From Brevibacterium sp. S111 (GTDB taxonomy: Bacteria; Actinomycetota; Actinomycetes; Actinomycetales; Brevibacteriaceae): a stretch of DNA of 64,000 nucleotides. The position numbers and the translations under genes were made by a program. The stretch is taken from the NCBI RefSeq assembly GCF_004745075.1, contig NZ_RHFH01000002.1, positions 124,001 to 188,000 on the forward strand, given 5' to 3'. This document shows, piece by piece, positions 1 to 8,135 of this stretch. The notes beneath the pieces are model-generated. The model had not been told where the DNA came from and ran no database searches. It saw only the letters and a list, made by a program, of their open reading frames with translations. The stretch's first letter is position 1. Each line of letters begins with the position of its first letter.

Positions 1-7
1 ACAGCAG

Positions 8-811
8 GTGAGCGAGATCCGCCCGGACATCCGCAGGTACGGGGAGCTCACTTCGCTCGAAGTCGAAGTCGCCAAGGAGCAGGGCAGCCTCCTCATCCTC
101 CCGGTGGGCGCCTGTGAACAGCACGGCGATGCGCTGCCGCTGAGCACCGACAGCATCCGCGCCGAACATGTCGCACTCGCCGTCGCCGAAGAACTCGCCG
201 CGAGGGCAGCGGCCGATGATCCGGCAGGCCGGGCCTTCGTCCTCCCCAGCGTCGACTACGGGGTCTCCCCGCACCACACCTTCCTCCCGGGCACGATCAG
301 CCTCGACCCGCGGACCTTCATCGACATCGTCACCACGATCGCGGCCCGGCTCGCCGACTCGGGATTCGCCAAGCTCCTCGTCATCACCGGCCACGGCGGC
401 AATCAGGCCGCGCTCGGCGTCGCCCAGCAGGTGCTGCTCGACTCCCATCCGAACCTCGTCTTCGCCCATTCCCCCGTGAGCGCGCTGGCGACCGAGACCA
501 CCGCCGCACTGCCCCGCACCGAGGTCAGCGGACACTGCGGGGAGTCCGAGACTTCCCAGGTCCTGGCCATCGACGACCGCCTCGTCGACTCCCCTCGGCT
601 CGCGCCAGGGGCCACGAGACTCGACGAGCTCGACGACCGCGCACGGCTCAGCCGCACGAAGACCCCCGCGAGCGCAGTCACCTTCGACCGATATGCCGAC
701 AACGGGGTCCTCGGCGACCCCCGAACCGCCACTGCCAAGGCCGGTCGCGACCTCCTCGGCGAAGTCATCGCGAAACTCGTCGCCTACTCCCGAGACATGC
801 TGCGCCTATGA
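8..811 (+). CDS. Creatininase family protein (amidohydrolase)
   Basis: Putative metal-dependent amidohydrolase of the creatininase family (creatininase, MftE-like and related enzymes), 267 aa, normal family length. Metal-binding motifs are visible: PVGACEQHGDALPLSTD near residues 32-48 (E37, H39, D48), GHGGN at 128-132 and HCGESE from 176. The natural substrate cannot be read from sequence; no other mycofactocin gene is visible, so MftE is not assigned. The GTG at 8 is used, but the frame stays open to the left edge, so the true start may lie outside. It probably forms a transcription unit with the AbgT transporter that follows. Its last codons and stop are tandemly duplicated just after the stop. 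Confidence 0.85.
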   Translation: MSEIRPDIRRYGELTSLEVEVAKEQGSLLILPVGACEQHGDALPLSTDSIRAEHVALAVAEELAARAAADDPAGRAFVLPSVDYGVSPHHTFLPGTISLDPRTFIDIVTTIAARLADSGFAKLLVITGHGGNQAALGVAQQVLLDSHPNLVFAHSPVSALATETTAALPRTEVSGHCGESETSQVLAIDDRLVDSPRLAPGATRLDELDDRARLSRTKTPASAVTFDRYADNGVLGDPRTATAKAGRDLLGEVIAKLVAYSRDMLRL

Positions 812-829
812 GACATGCTGCGCCCATGA
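794..829 (+). repeat. Tandem duplication of a gene 3' end including its stop
   Basis: Two adjacent 18-nt units (794-811 and 812-829) differ at one base. The first encodes D-M-L-R-L-stop of the creatininase-family gene; the second, in the same frame, would encode D-M-L-R-P-stop. Confidence 0.8.
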
Positions 830-955
830 CAGCCGAGATGAACTGACACCACCACTGACCACCCGCCCTCTCAGACCGATGGAGCTCACGGGCCCGCGAT
901 GAGTCATGCCCTTTTTCGCTCCTCCGCCATCCACCTGGAGACCCTGGAGACCGAC

Positions 956-2485
956 ATGGAAACGAGCACCACCGAGCGGACGCAGGAGAAGCTGCCGTTC
1001 GTCATCCGCGCCCTCAACGTCATCGAAGTCGTCGGCAACAAGCTGCCGAACCCCTTCTGGCTGTTCTGGATCCTTGCGGGGATCCTCGCCGCACTCAGCC
1101 TCGCCCTCTCCTTCGCCGGTGCCGGTGTCGAGGATCCCGAAACCGGGGAATGGACCCCGGTGAACAACCTGCTCAGCGGCAAGGGAATCGCCATGGCCGT
1201 GAGCACCGCACTCGAGGCCTATGAGACGTTCCCACCGCTCATCACGATCATGGTCGTCATCATGGGGGTCGCCCTGGCCGAGCGCACGGGGCTGCTGTCG
1301 ACGGCGATGAAGGTCTCGATCGCCCGCGTTCCTGCCGGGCTCATCGTGTTCACGGTCGCGTTCATGGGCACGATCTCGCATGTCGCCTCGGCGGCGGCCT
1401 ATGTCATCCTCGTCCCGCTCGGCGGGATGGTGTTCAAGGCGGTGGGGCGCTCCCCCGTCCTCGGTGTCATCGTCGCCTACACCTCGATCGCCTCGGGCTA
1501 CGACGCCAGCCCCATTCCGACGCCCAACGACGCGATCTTCGCTGGCATCACAACGGCCGCGGCGAACATCATCGACCCCGACTACATCGTCACCCCGATC
1601 GGCAACTGGTACTTCAACATCACCAGCTCCATCCTGCTGGCCGTCGTCATCACCATCGTCACCGAACTCGTGCTCATGAAGCGCGACAACCTCGATGCCG
1701 ACGAGGATGCCGAATTCGAAGACCTCGTCATCTCCGACAAAGAGCGCTCGGCTCTGCGTCTGGCCATGTTCGCCGTCAGCGCGGCGGTCATCGCCATCGT
1801 CGTCCTCGTCGTCCCCGAGGGGGCTCCCCTGCGCGGCGACGGCCCCTTCGGCGAGTCCCCGTTCCTCACCGGCATCGCCTTCCTCATCGCCCTGCTCTTC
1901 GGCATCGGCGGCATCGTCTACGGCTTCCGCGAGGGCACGATCGAGACCTGGTCCGACGTCCCGAAGCTCATGGGTCAGGGCTTGGCGTCGATCTCCGGAG
2001 TCCTCGTCCTCTTCTTCGCCATCGCGCAGTTCCTCGAGTACTTCGAGTGGACGAACATCGGCATGCTCGTCTCGGTCTCCACCTCGGAGCTGTTCATCGG
2101 ACTCGGCCTGCCGACCTGGGTGGTCTTCGTCCTCGTTCTGCTCGTGCTCTCCGTCGTCAATGTGCTCATCACCTCCGGTTCGGCGATGTGGGCGATCATG
2201 GCCCCGGTCATCGTTCCGCTGCTCATGCTCCTCGAAGTTCCGCCGGAGACGAGCCAGGCGATCTTCCGCATCGCCGACTCCGGTTCGACGGCGATCACCC
2301 CGATGAGTCCCTACTTCATCCTCGCGCTGGGCTTCATGCAGAAGTATCAGAAGAAGGCCGGCATCGGCACGCTCGCCTCGCACACCCTGCCGCTGGCCGT
2401 GTGCATGACGATCACCTGGAGTCTCCTGTTCTTCCTGTGGTGGGGTCTGGGCATCCCGCTCGGTCCCGACGCCCCTGTGCGCTGA
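956..2485 (+). CDS. AbgT family transporter
   Basis: Polytopic inner-membrane transporter of the AbgT family (p-aminobenzoyl-glutamate uptake or antimetabolite efflux in characterised members), 509 aa from the chosen start, about the family norm. Family-typical stretches include NKLPNPFWLFWILAGI near the N-terminus, the SGYDASPIPTPNDAIF region, and SGSAMWAIMAPVIVPLL followed by RIADSGSTAITPMSPY near the C-terminus. ATG 956 is preferred because GGAGA at 946-950 sits five bases upstream; an in-frame ATG at 899 would add 19 residues but has a poorly spaced GGAG. It lies about 145 bp after the creatininase-like gene, so a transported amide-type compound may be its hydrolase's substrate (inference). 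Confidence 0.88.
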   Translation: METSTTERTQEKLPFVIRALNVIEVVGNKLPNPFWLFWILAGILAALSLALSFAGAGVEDPETGEWTPVNNLLSGKGIAMAVSTALEAYETFPPLITIMVVIMGVALAERTGLLSTAMKVSIARVPAGLIVFTVAFMGTISHVASAAAYVILVPLGGMVFKAVGRSPVLGVIVAYTSIASGYDASPIPTPNDAIFAGITTAAANIIDPDYIVTPIGNWYFNITSSILLAVVITIVTELVLMKRDNLDADEDAEFEDLVISDKERSALRLAMFAVSAAVIAIVVLVVPEGAPLRGDGPFGESPFLTGIAFLIALLFGIGGIVYGFREGTIETWSDVPKLMGQGLASISGVLVLFFAIAQFLEYFEWTNIGMLVSVSTSELFIGLGLPTWVVFVLVLLVLSVVNVLITSGSAMWAIMAPVIVPLLMLLEVPPETSQAIFRIADSGSTAITPMSPYFILALGFMQKYQKKAGIGTLASHTLPLAVCMTITWSLLFFLWWGLGIPLGPDAPVR

Positions 2486-2509
2486 CTCCATGTCCCCGTG
2501 CGCTGACTC
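2471..2509 (+). repeat. Tandem duplication of AbgT gene 3' end
   Basis: A 21-nt period in-frame duplication: GTGCGCTGACTC at 2477-2488 recurs at 2498-2509, and the flanking bases are also similar. The second copy again reads P-V-R-stop in the same frame after the real stop. Confidence 0.7.
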
Positions 2510-2668
2510 GACTCCTCCGCCAGCGACATGACCAGGGTTTTCATGCCACACGGGCACCCGTCGCCGGTCGGCATCCGCACCCGCAGGCGGACTCCCGCGC
2601 GGCGACTGCATCGCGGACAGGTTCGCACGGCCCGCAGAAAGTCGCGAAAATTACAGATGTGAAACCTG

Positions 2669-2696
2669 TTGACGCACAAGTTTCGGGCACGATACT
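2669..2696 (+). promoter_or_regulatory. Probable sigma70-type promoter of the DUF6230 operon
   Basis: TTGACG at 2669-2674 and GATACT at 2691-2696 are separated by 16 nt. The next gene starts at 2771 with AGGAGG at 2761-2766, giving a leader of about 70 nt. The region 2486-2668 upstream holds no gene I can support. Confidence 0.55.
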
Positions 2697-2770
2697 GTCC
2701 AGTAACACCCCGTGGTAACTTACGTCACAAAGTTCATGCCGGCGCAGGCGCCGGTGCCCTAGGAGGATCA

Positions 2771-3385
2771 ATGAAGTTCCGCAATTCCGGCCTCGTCCGC
2801 AGGCTCGTCGCATCCCATGCCGGTCGCATCGCACTGGTTGCTGTCCCCACCGGCGTCGTGTCGGCCATGCTCATGGGCGGAGTCGCCCAGGGCGCCGTGC
2901 CCGTCTCATTCGCAGTCTCGGGCACACAGTTCAAGATCACCTCGTCGCAGCTCGAGGGCACCGGCTTCTCGCAGTACAGCGGCGTGGCCAAGGATGCCGA
3001 CGGCGGCAAGCACCCGGTCGTCACCGCGAACATCAAGGACGCCACGCTCGAGAATCTCTGCCAGTCGGCAGCCGTCGACACCCCGATCGGCAAGGTGGGC
3101 GTGCTCATCAAGGCCGGCGGCAAGGGCACCCCCGCCTCGGCGAAGGACCTGCAGATCGGCATGACGGGACTCAAGGGCGACGCGGAATTCGAGAACATCC
3201 GCATCGGCGTCGATGCCTCTGATGTCAACACGAAGGCCAAGGGTTCGAAGGGCGACTTCGCTCAGGACGCGGACACGATCTCCATCAAGGACCTCAAGCA
3301 GGACTCGTGGAGCACGACCGCCTCGGTGTTCACCCTCAAAGACATGGCGCTGAAACTCACCGACGGATCGGAGACGTGCTCCTGA
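2771..3385 (+). CDS. DUF6230 family secreted or membrane-anchored protein
   Basis: Protein of unknown function, 204 aa. A basic N-terminus (KFRNSGLVRRLVASHAGR) precedes one hydrophobic segment near residues 17-42 (IALVAVPTGVVSAMLMGGVAQGA), consistent with export. The rest is a soluble, probably beta-rich domain with two Cys (C98-region NLCQS and a C-terminal ETCS). The overall pattern matches the DUF6230 proteins known mainly from Streptomyces, where they sit beside DUF6114 genes as here. ATG 2771 has a strong AGGAGG at 2761. Its stop overlaps the start of the next gene as TGATG. Biochemical role unknown. Confidence 0.8.
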   Translation: MKFRNSGLVRRLVASHAGRIALVAVPTGVVSAMLMGGVAQGAVPVSFAVSGTQFKITSSQLEGTGFSQYSGVAKDADGGKHPVVTANIKDATLENLCQSAAVDTPIGKVGVLIKAGGKGTPASAKDLQIGMTGLKGDAEFENIRIGVDASDVNTKAKGSKGDFAQDADTISIKDLKQDSWSTTASVFTLKDMALKLTDGSETCS

Positions 3386-4020
3386 TGAGGGAGACAACAG
3401 CCGACGGGCAGCCGACCGATGAACGGGAGGCAGCCGACCAGGACGCCACCGTGCAGAAGACGAGCCTGCTCGCGCTGTCCCGACGGAGTCGACGCGCCGG
3501 TGAGCAGAATGCCCACCTCGAATCCGATGTCGAGACGGCGGAATTCGCCGGTCCGGCATCGGAATCGAGGGCTGCTGACAGGAGCGAAGGAGCCGAGATG
3601 AGCGACGGCGCGAAGAAACGCCGCGGATTCAAGCAGTGGCGTCGGCAGCGGCCCTTCATCGGCGGCGTGCTGGCCGTGCTCGGAGGAATCGAGCTGTTCT
3701 TCTCAGGACAGCTGGATCTCGGGAACATGCAGATCCAGTTCGGCATCGAGGGACTCCAGGCGACGGTCATCCCGATCGCGATCGTGGTGCTCGCGCTCTT
3801 TGCGATCCTCAAGCCCACGCATCACGTGTTCTACGGGATCATCGCGCTCATCCTCTCCGTCTACTCGCTCATCGGGGTCAACCTCGGCGGGTACCTTCTG
3901 GGGATGCTGCTGTCGACCATCGGGGCGATCCTCGTCGTCGCCTGGATGGGACCGCGCGGACCGAAGCCCGGCCGGAGGGGAGACTCCGGAACCGCCGAGG
4001 AAGAAGGGGAGACTGCATGA
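3385..4020 (+). CDS. DUF6114 family membrane protein
   Basis: Small integral membrane protein of the DUF6114 type, partner of DUF6230 in Streptomyces. The conserved core starts at RRQRPFIGGVLAVLGGIELFF and contains about four hydrophobic helices followed by a short basic tail. ATG 3385 overlaps the previous stop (TGATG) and gives 211 aa with a charged, low-complexity 70-residue N-terminal extension. An alternative ATG at 3598, preceded by GAAGGAG, would give the usual core of 140 aa. The extension may be genuine because the frame is open and coupling is perfect, but the start is uncertain. The 3' end overlaps the next gene by ATGA. Function unknown; probably acts with its two neighbours in the cell envelope. 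Confidence 0.75.
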   Translation: MRETTADGQPTDEREAADQDATVQKTSLLALSRRSRRAGEQNAHLESDVETAEFAGPASESRAADRSEGAEMSDGAKKRRGFKQWRRQRPFIGGVLAVLGGIELFFSGQLDLGNMQIQFGIEGLQATVIPIAIVVLALFAILKPTHHVFYGIIALILSVYSLIGVNLGGYLLGMLLSTIGAILVVAWMGPRGPKPGRRGDSGTAEEEGETA

Positions 4021-4892
4021 GTGCGCCCAGCCGCCGAACGGCCGCCATACTGGCGGCAGCTGCCCTCGTCGTCCCCACCACCATCGGGGCCGGAACGATG
4101 ACCGCCGCCCACTCGTCTCCGCTGTGCTCACTCGTGGGCACGTGCGATGACTCCGACGATTCCGCCAAGGACAAGACTCCCGCACCCGCGGGAACGATGT
4201 CTCCGGGCATGCCGCTGAAGCCGACGGATCCGCCGACCTCGGATCCCACGGTCCCCGCACCCACATCGCCGGGGCCGACGGACGAACCGAGCGAGGAGCC
4301 GTCGGATCCGGCCTCACCGGAGCCCACGGACCCCGGCGGTCTGGGTGTCGATGAGCCGGATGACGAACCGAGCGACGAACCGAGCGACGAGCCGAGCGAC
4401 GAGCCGAGCGACGAGCCGACAGACGAGACCAACGGCGAGTTTCCGGATCATGCGAAGCAGGACGAGAAGGCACCGATCTTCACGGACACTCCGGCCGCCA
4501 TGGGTTCGGAGGGACTGTCGTTCAAGGGACTCAAGGGCATCTCGTTCGTCTCGGTGCCCACCGCCGACGGCGGGAGCGTCGTGACGCTGAAGCTCCAGGC
4601 CGAGGAGATCAAGATCACCGGCTTCTCGCTCACAGTGCGCCCGCCGGAGGAGGACCACGGCCTGGTGACGAAGGCCGACACGATGACGCTCAAGGGCGAT
4701 GTCTCGGTCTACATCGGTTCGATCACCGCGACGACGAAGGACGGGAAGTCACTGACCCTGGGCCCGGAGACCCCTCCGCCCATGGATGACGTCGAACCGG
4801 GCCTGCTGCGAGTGACGATGGGACTCGTCGGATCCACCGCCGATTCGATCGCCTACTCGAACACGGATCAGAAGCTCAAGCACGCGGACTGA
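4017..4892 (+). CDS. Secreted acidic repeat protein of the DUF6230/DUF6114 module
   Basis: Not a family I can name; 291 aa. A signal-peptide-like N-terminus (RRTAAILAAAALVVPTTIGAGTMTAAHS) is followed by a Cys pair (LCSLVGTCDD), then a Pro/Ser/Asp/Glu/Thr linker with tandem D-E-P-S units (DNA about 4362-4415). The C-terminal half (from about residue 155) is a folded, beta-rich region with segments such as TLKLQAEEIKITGFSL and ADTMTLKGDVSVYIGS. This architecture suggests an exported domain held off the surface by a stiff linker. It starts by ATGA overlap with the DUF6114 gene, so all three genes are translationally coupled. The C-terminal domain vaguely resembles the DUF6230 domain in strand pattern; this is an impression, not an alignment. 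Confidence 0.75.
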   Translation: MSAPSRRTAAILAAAALVVPTTIGAGTMTAAHSSPLCSLVGTCDDSDDSAKDKTPAPAGTMSPGMPLKPTDPPTSDPTVPAPTSPGPTDEPSEEPSDPASPEPTDPGGLGVDEPDDEPSDEPSDEPSDEPSDEPTDETNGEFPDHAKQDEKAPIFTDTPAAMGSEGLSFKGLKGISFVSVPTADGGSVVTLKLQAEEIKITGFSLTVRPPEEDHGLVTKADTMTLKGDVSVYIGSITATTKDGKSLTLGPETPPPMDDVEPGLLRVTMGLVGSTADSIAYSNTDQKLKHAD

Positions 4893-4936
4893 TCTGCCTG
4901 ACACCCAACGGGGTGGGGCACGGTCGGTCAGGGCCC

Positions 4937-4965
4937 GAAGGCCGCGGACTCAGTCCGCGGCCTTC
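4937..4965. terminator. Bidirectional hairpin terminator between convergent genes
   Basis: A 14-nt arm at 4937-4950 is perfectly complementary to 4952-4965, centred at 4951. The right arm is also the last codons (K-A-A-D) of the AGCS gene on the minus strand, whose stop is at 4950-4952. It would serve both the 4017-4892 gene and the symporter gene. No strong U-tract follows on either side. Confidence 0.6.
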
Positions 4966-6602
4966 TCGCGTTCCTGCTTCTTCCGACGCAGCGTATCGCG
5001 GACCTCACGCAGCTTGTCGCGCTTGCGTCTGCGTCCCGCCTCGGCGGCTCTGATCTGCTCCGGGGTCGGTTCGTGATCGCCCATCCCGACCTGCAGCTCC
5101 ACGGGGGTGACCTCTCGGAGGACCCCCGCGTCGATCTTCGTGCGCAGCCGCAGGACCTCGAGGCGGAGGATGCGGGCCAGGAAGTAGATGCCGAGCAGGT
5201 TGGGGAAGGCCATGAGGAAGAAGATCGCGTCGGAGAATGCGATGACCGAGTCCAGCGACATCGAGGCGCCGATGATGACGGCGACGATCCAGAAGATCTG
5301 ATACGCCTTGTCGGCCTTCTTCGAGTTGCCGGTGAGGTACCCCAGGGCCTGCTGGCCGTAGTAGCCGTAAGCGAGGATCGTCGAGAACGCGAAGAGCACG
5401 ACGGCGATGGTGAGCAGGATCGGGAACCAGCTCGACACCGTGCCGAAGGCCTCGGCCGTCAGGCCGATGCCGTCCTCGGTGCTTTCGCTGTAGAGGCCGG
5501 TGGTGATGATCGCCAGAGAGGTCAGGGTGCAGATGATGACGGAGTCGATGAGCGGCTCCCACATCGCCACGAAGCCTTCGGTCGCCGGCTTCGTCGTCTT
5601 CGAGGCTGCGTGCGCCATACCGGCCGAGCCGATGCCCGCGGCATTGGAGAACAGGGCCCGCTGGATGCCGACGATGGCTACGCCCACTGCGCCGCCCGCG
5701 ACGCCGCTGGGGCTGAAGGCACCGGTGACCATGAGGACGAAGGCGTGCGGGATCTGACCGGCGTTGAGGACGAGGATGACGATGACGGACACGAAGTAGA
5801 GGATCGCCATGAGTGGAGTCAGCTTCGAGGTCCACTGGCCGATCTTCTTGATCCCGCCGAGGATGACCAGGGCGGTGAGTGCGGCGATGATCGCGCCGAT
5901 GAGCCAGAGTTTGTCGGCGAAGAAGCTCGAATCGCCGCCGGTGGCCTGGACGAGGATCGCGGCGGCCTGGTTCGCCTGGAAGAGGTTGCCGGCGCCGATG
6001 ACGCCGAGCACAGCGGTCAGGGCATAGAACACGGCGAGGAACTTGCCGAGCTTGGGTCGGCCGATCTCGGCCATGCCTGCCCGCAGGTAGTACATGGGAC
6101 CGCCGGAGACGCTGCCGTCGTCGTTGATCTGCCGGTACTTCACACCGAGCGTGGCTTCGGCCATCTTCACGGTCATCGCGAAGAAGCCGAAGATGATGAT
6201 CCACAGGGCGGCACCGGGCCCGCCGATCGTGATCGCCACGGCCACACCGGCGATGTTGCCCAGTCCCACGGTGCCTGAGAGTTCGGTGGCCAGGGCCTGG
6301 AAGCTCGAGACCTCACCCGGGTCGGTCTTGCGGGTGAACCGGCCGCGGATGATGCCGATGGAGTAGCGCAGACCGGTGATCGGCTGGAAGCGCAGGTAGA
6401 CGGTGAGGAAGACGGCAGCGGCCATGAGCCACACGACGATGAGCGGGATGCCGAGATCGCCGATCTCCAGCTCGAAGAAGACGATGTTGCTGAAGGTCTG
6501 TGCCGCGGGCCCGAGGAAGGATTCGATGGCCTCATCGACTCCGGCGGCGTTGAGGTCCACCGCGGGGGCGGAATGGGCGAGATGTTCAGTTATGGAAGTC
6601 AT
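4950..6602 (-). CDS. AGCS family sodium:alanine/glycine symporter
   Basis: Sodium-coupled amino-acid symporter (alanine or glycine in characterised members), 550 aa. Family motifs are clear: LSGTVGLGNIAGVAVAITIGGPG, EATLGVKYR, GGPMYYLRAGM, and the QRALFSNAAGIGSAGMAHAA segment. About ten or eleven hydrophobic helices are followed by a basic, charged cytoplasmic tail of roughly 70 residues rich in Arg/Lys/Glu. ATG 6602 (MTSITEH) is chosen; upstream extension to a TTG at 6665 adds a non-conserved segment. The Shine-Dalgarno is weak. The gene is monocistronic and convergent with the DUF6230 module. Confidence 0.88.
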   Translation of the reverse strand: MTSITEHLAHSAPAVDLNAAGVDEAIESFLGPAAQTFSNIVFFELEIGDLGIPLIVVWLMAAAVFLTVYLRFQPITGLRYSIGIIRGRFTRKTDPGEVSSFQALATELSGTVGLGNIAGVAVAITIGGPGAALWIIIFGFFAMTVKMAEATLGVKYRQINDDGSVSGGPMYYLRAGMAEIGRPKLGKFLAVFYALTAVLGVIGAGNLFQANQAAAILVQATGGDSSFFADKLWLIGAIIAALTALVILGGIKKIGQWTSKLTPLMAILYFVSVIVILVLNAGQIPHAFVLMVTGAFSPSGVAGGAVGVAIVGIQRALFSNAAGIGSAGMAHAASKTTKPATEGFVAMWEPLIDSVIICTLTSLAIITTGLYSESTEDGIGLTAEAFGTVSSWFPILLTIAVVLFAFSTILAYGYYGQQALGYLTGNSKKADKAYQIFWIVAVIIGASMSLDSVIAFSDAIFFLMAFPNLLGIYFLARILRLEVLRLRTKIDAGVLREVTPVELQVGMGDHEPTPEQIRAAEAGRRRKRDKLREVRDTLRRKKQEREKAAD

Positions 6603-6781
6603 ACCTGCGGGCGCGAGATTGCGTTTCGTCCGGAGGGTTGGTCCGGGACCGGCACCCGTGATCAACCTAACAACCGAAGAGGAGACTGTCAGCTTTCGCC
6701 CAGGAAAAGCGGTCAGCTCACAGGGTTCTCACAATTCGCTTCTTCATGAAGATGGCAGGGCTTGCGCCGGACGACGCGGAT

Positions 6782-7498
6782 TCAGGGTCGCTCAGCGACG
6801 AGGAACGCGACGAACGAATGCGCCAGGGCCCGGCCGGTCCTTTTGAGTTCCTCGTCGTGGTCGGCGACCTCGGCGATGATCGAATCCTCGGTCTTCCCTG
6901 CCGGCAGCGCGAGATCGTCTCCGTCGAGCCAGCGGGTGATCTGACCGGCATCGGTCTCCGGGTGGAACTGCGTGCCCCAGGCGAATTCGCCGAGGCGGAA
7001 GGCTTGGACCGGGGCGTCCGATCCGGTGACGAGGAGTTCCGCACCGTCGGGCAGTGCCATCTCCTCCTGGTGGAAGAGCACGGCCGGCAACCGACTCTCG
7101 GACAGTGACCCGAACACGGGGTCCGATTTCCCCGCCGAGGTGGCCGCAAGTTCGTAGATCCCGATCTGCGGGTGCGCCCGCCGAGTGATGGGGGCACGAC
7201 CGGCGACGGCGAGCATCTCCCCGCCGAGGCAGATGTTCAGACTCGGGAACTCCCCGCCGATCGAGCGCTCCAGCAGTCGCCTGACCTCGGGGAACCACGG
7301 GTTCTCAGCGTCTTCGAGCGGTCCGGCGGATCCGCCGAGGACGATGAGGGCATCGAAGGAGCCGACCGCGGGGATCACCTCGCCGAGGTACGGCCGGGTC
7401 ACGACCACCTCGGCGCCGGCGTCTTCCAGCCACCGTCCGAAACGTTCGGGTCCGGTGCCGTGTTCGTGTTCGATGACGAGGATCCTCACAGTGCTCAT
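6782..7498 (-). CDS. Class I glutamine amidotransferase-like protein
   Basis: Stand-alone type 1 glutamine amidotransferase domain, 238 aa. The catalytic triad is visible: nucleophile C90 in NICLGGEMLA, and H179 and E181 in GTQFHPE. The oxyanion strand is LIVLGGSAGP (51-60). Such single-domain proteins are often annotated as GMP synthase-like or as gamma-glutamyl-hydrolysing enzymes; no synthetase partner is adjacent, so the acceptor is unknown. ATG 7498 (MSTVRI) is preferred over a GTG at 7516. It lies 40 bp after the DUF2871 gene, possibly co-transcribed. Confidence 0.85.
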   Translation of the reverse strand: MSTVRILVIEHEHGTGPERFGRWLEDAGAEVVVTRPYLGEVIPAVGSFDALIVLGGSAGPLEDAENPWFPEVRRLLERSIGGEFPSLNICLGGEMLAVAGRAPITRRAHPQIGIYELAATSAGKSDPVFGSLSESRLPAVLFHQEEMALPDGAELLVTGSDAPVQAFRLGEFAWGTQFHPETDAGQITRWLDGDDLALPAGKTEDSIIAEVADHDEELKRTGRALAHSFVAFLVAERP

Positions 7499-7537
7499 GG
7501 CACCATTGTCACCCACTCAGCACGGGCGAGGATCGGC

Positions 7538-7990
7538 TCAGTTCGCGATCGCCGCCGTGTCTGCGTGTCCGATCGCGGCCGTGTCGGCGACGACCTTCTT
7601 GCGCAGAGAGAGGAAGAACAGGACGAGGCTGACGGACAGCGCGATGTGGCCGAGTCCCGCGATGCCGGCGATCATAGCGTTGGATTCTTCGCCGAGGACG
7701 GTCAGCGATCCGTGCCAGACCATCATGCCCGCGGTGAGCACGACGCCGATGTTGTAGGTGACGAAGAACCATGAGAAGAGCTTCGATCCCGACAGACCGA
7801 ACACCTTGTCCAGGGCGAGGACGATGAGGAGGACGATGAACCCGAGTGTGAGCAGGTGAGTGTGGACGACGGCGAGCTGGGTGAACTCGCCTTCGGGGAA
7901 GTCGTTGGCCTTGGTGAACTCGCGGTAGAACAGTCCGGCGAGGACTCCGATGATCATGTACGTGAATGCTGCGTTGAATATCTTCTTCAT
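7538..7990 (-). CDS. DUF2871 family membrane protein
   Basis: Small membrane protein of 150 aa with about four hydrophobic helices, matching the DUF2871 pattern. Histidines sit in or near helices (VVHTHLLTLGF around residues 41-51, MVWHGSL, GLGHIALS), an arrangement reminiscent of haem- or metal-binding helical bundles, but this is only suggestive. The start ATG 7990 (MKKIFNAAFTYMI) is clear. The role is unknown. Confidence 0.8.
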   Translation of the reverse strand: MKKIFNAAFTYMIIGVLAGLFYREFTKANDFPEGEFTQLAVVHTHLLTLGFIVLLIVLALDKVFGLSGSKLFSWFFVTYNIGVVLTAGMMVWHGSLTVLGEESNAMIAGIAGLGHIALSVSLVLFFLSLRKKVVADTAAIGHADTAAIAN

Positions 7991-8135
7991 GCTTCCACTT
8001 CATCAATTCGCGGGCGCGGTTTCCTGACCCGCAGGATTGAACTCGGAATCCAACTTTCGATTGATGTTTGTCCTCACACCCTCTCGACGCTCGAATCGGC
8101 GCATCGCAGGGCATCCGTCGGGTTAGCCTGAGCGC

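Noticed and set aside
806..2611. 601-aa minus-strand frame over the AbgT gene
   Set aside because: Shadow reading; the AbgT protein has all family motifs.
2669..2770. N-terminal extension of the DUF6230 protein back to 2669
   Set aside because: This region carries the promoter and the AGGAGG for ATG 2771; the extension is not conserved-looking.
4362..4440. D-E-P-S unit repeats as a CRISPR or mobile element
   Set aside because: Unit is 12 nt, in frame, coding for a protein stalk; no spacers.
5073..6278. 401-aa plus-strand frame over the AGCS symporter
   Set aside because: Composition is His/Asp/Arg-rich shadow; AGCS reading is clear on the other strand.
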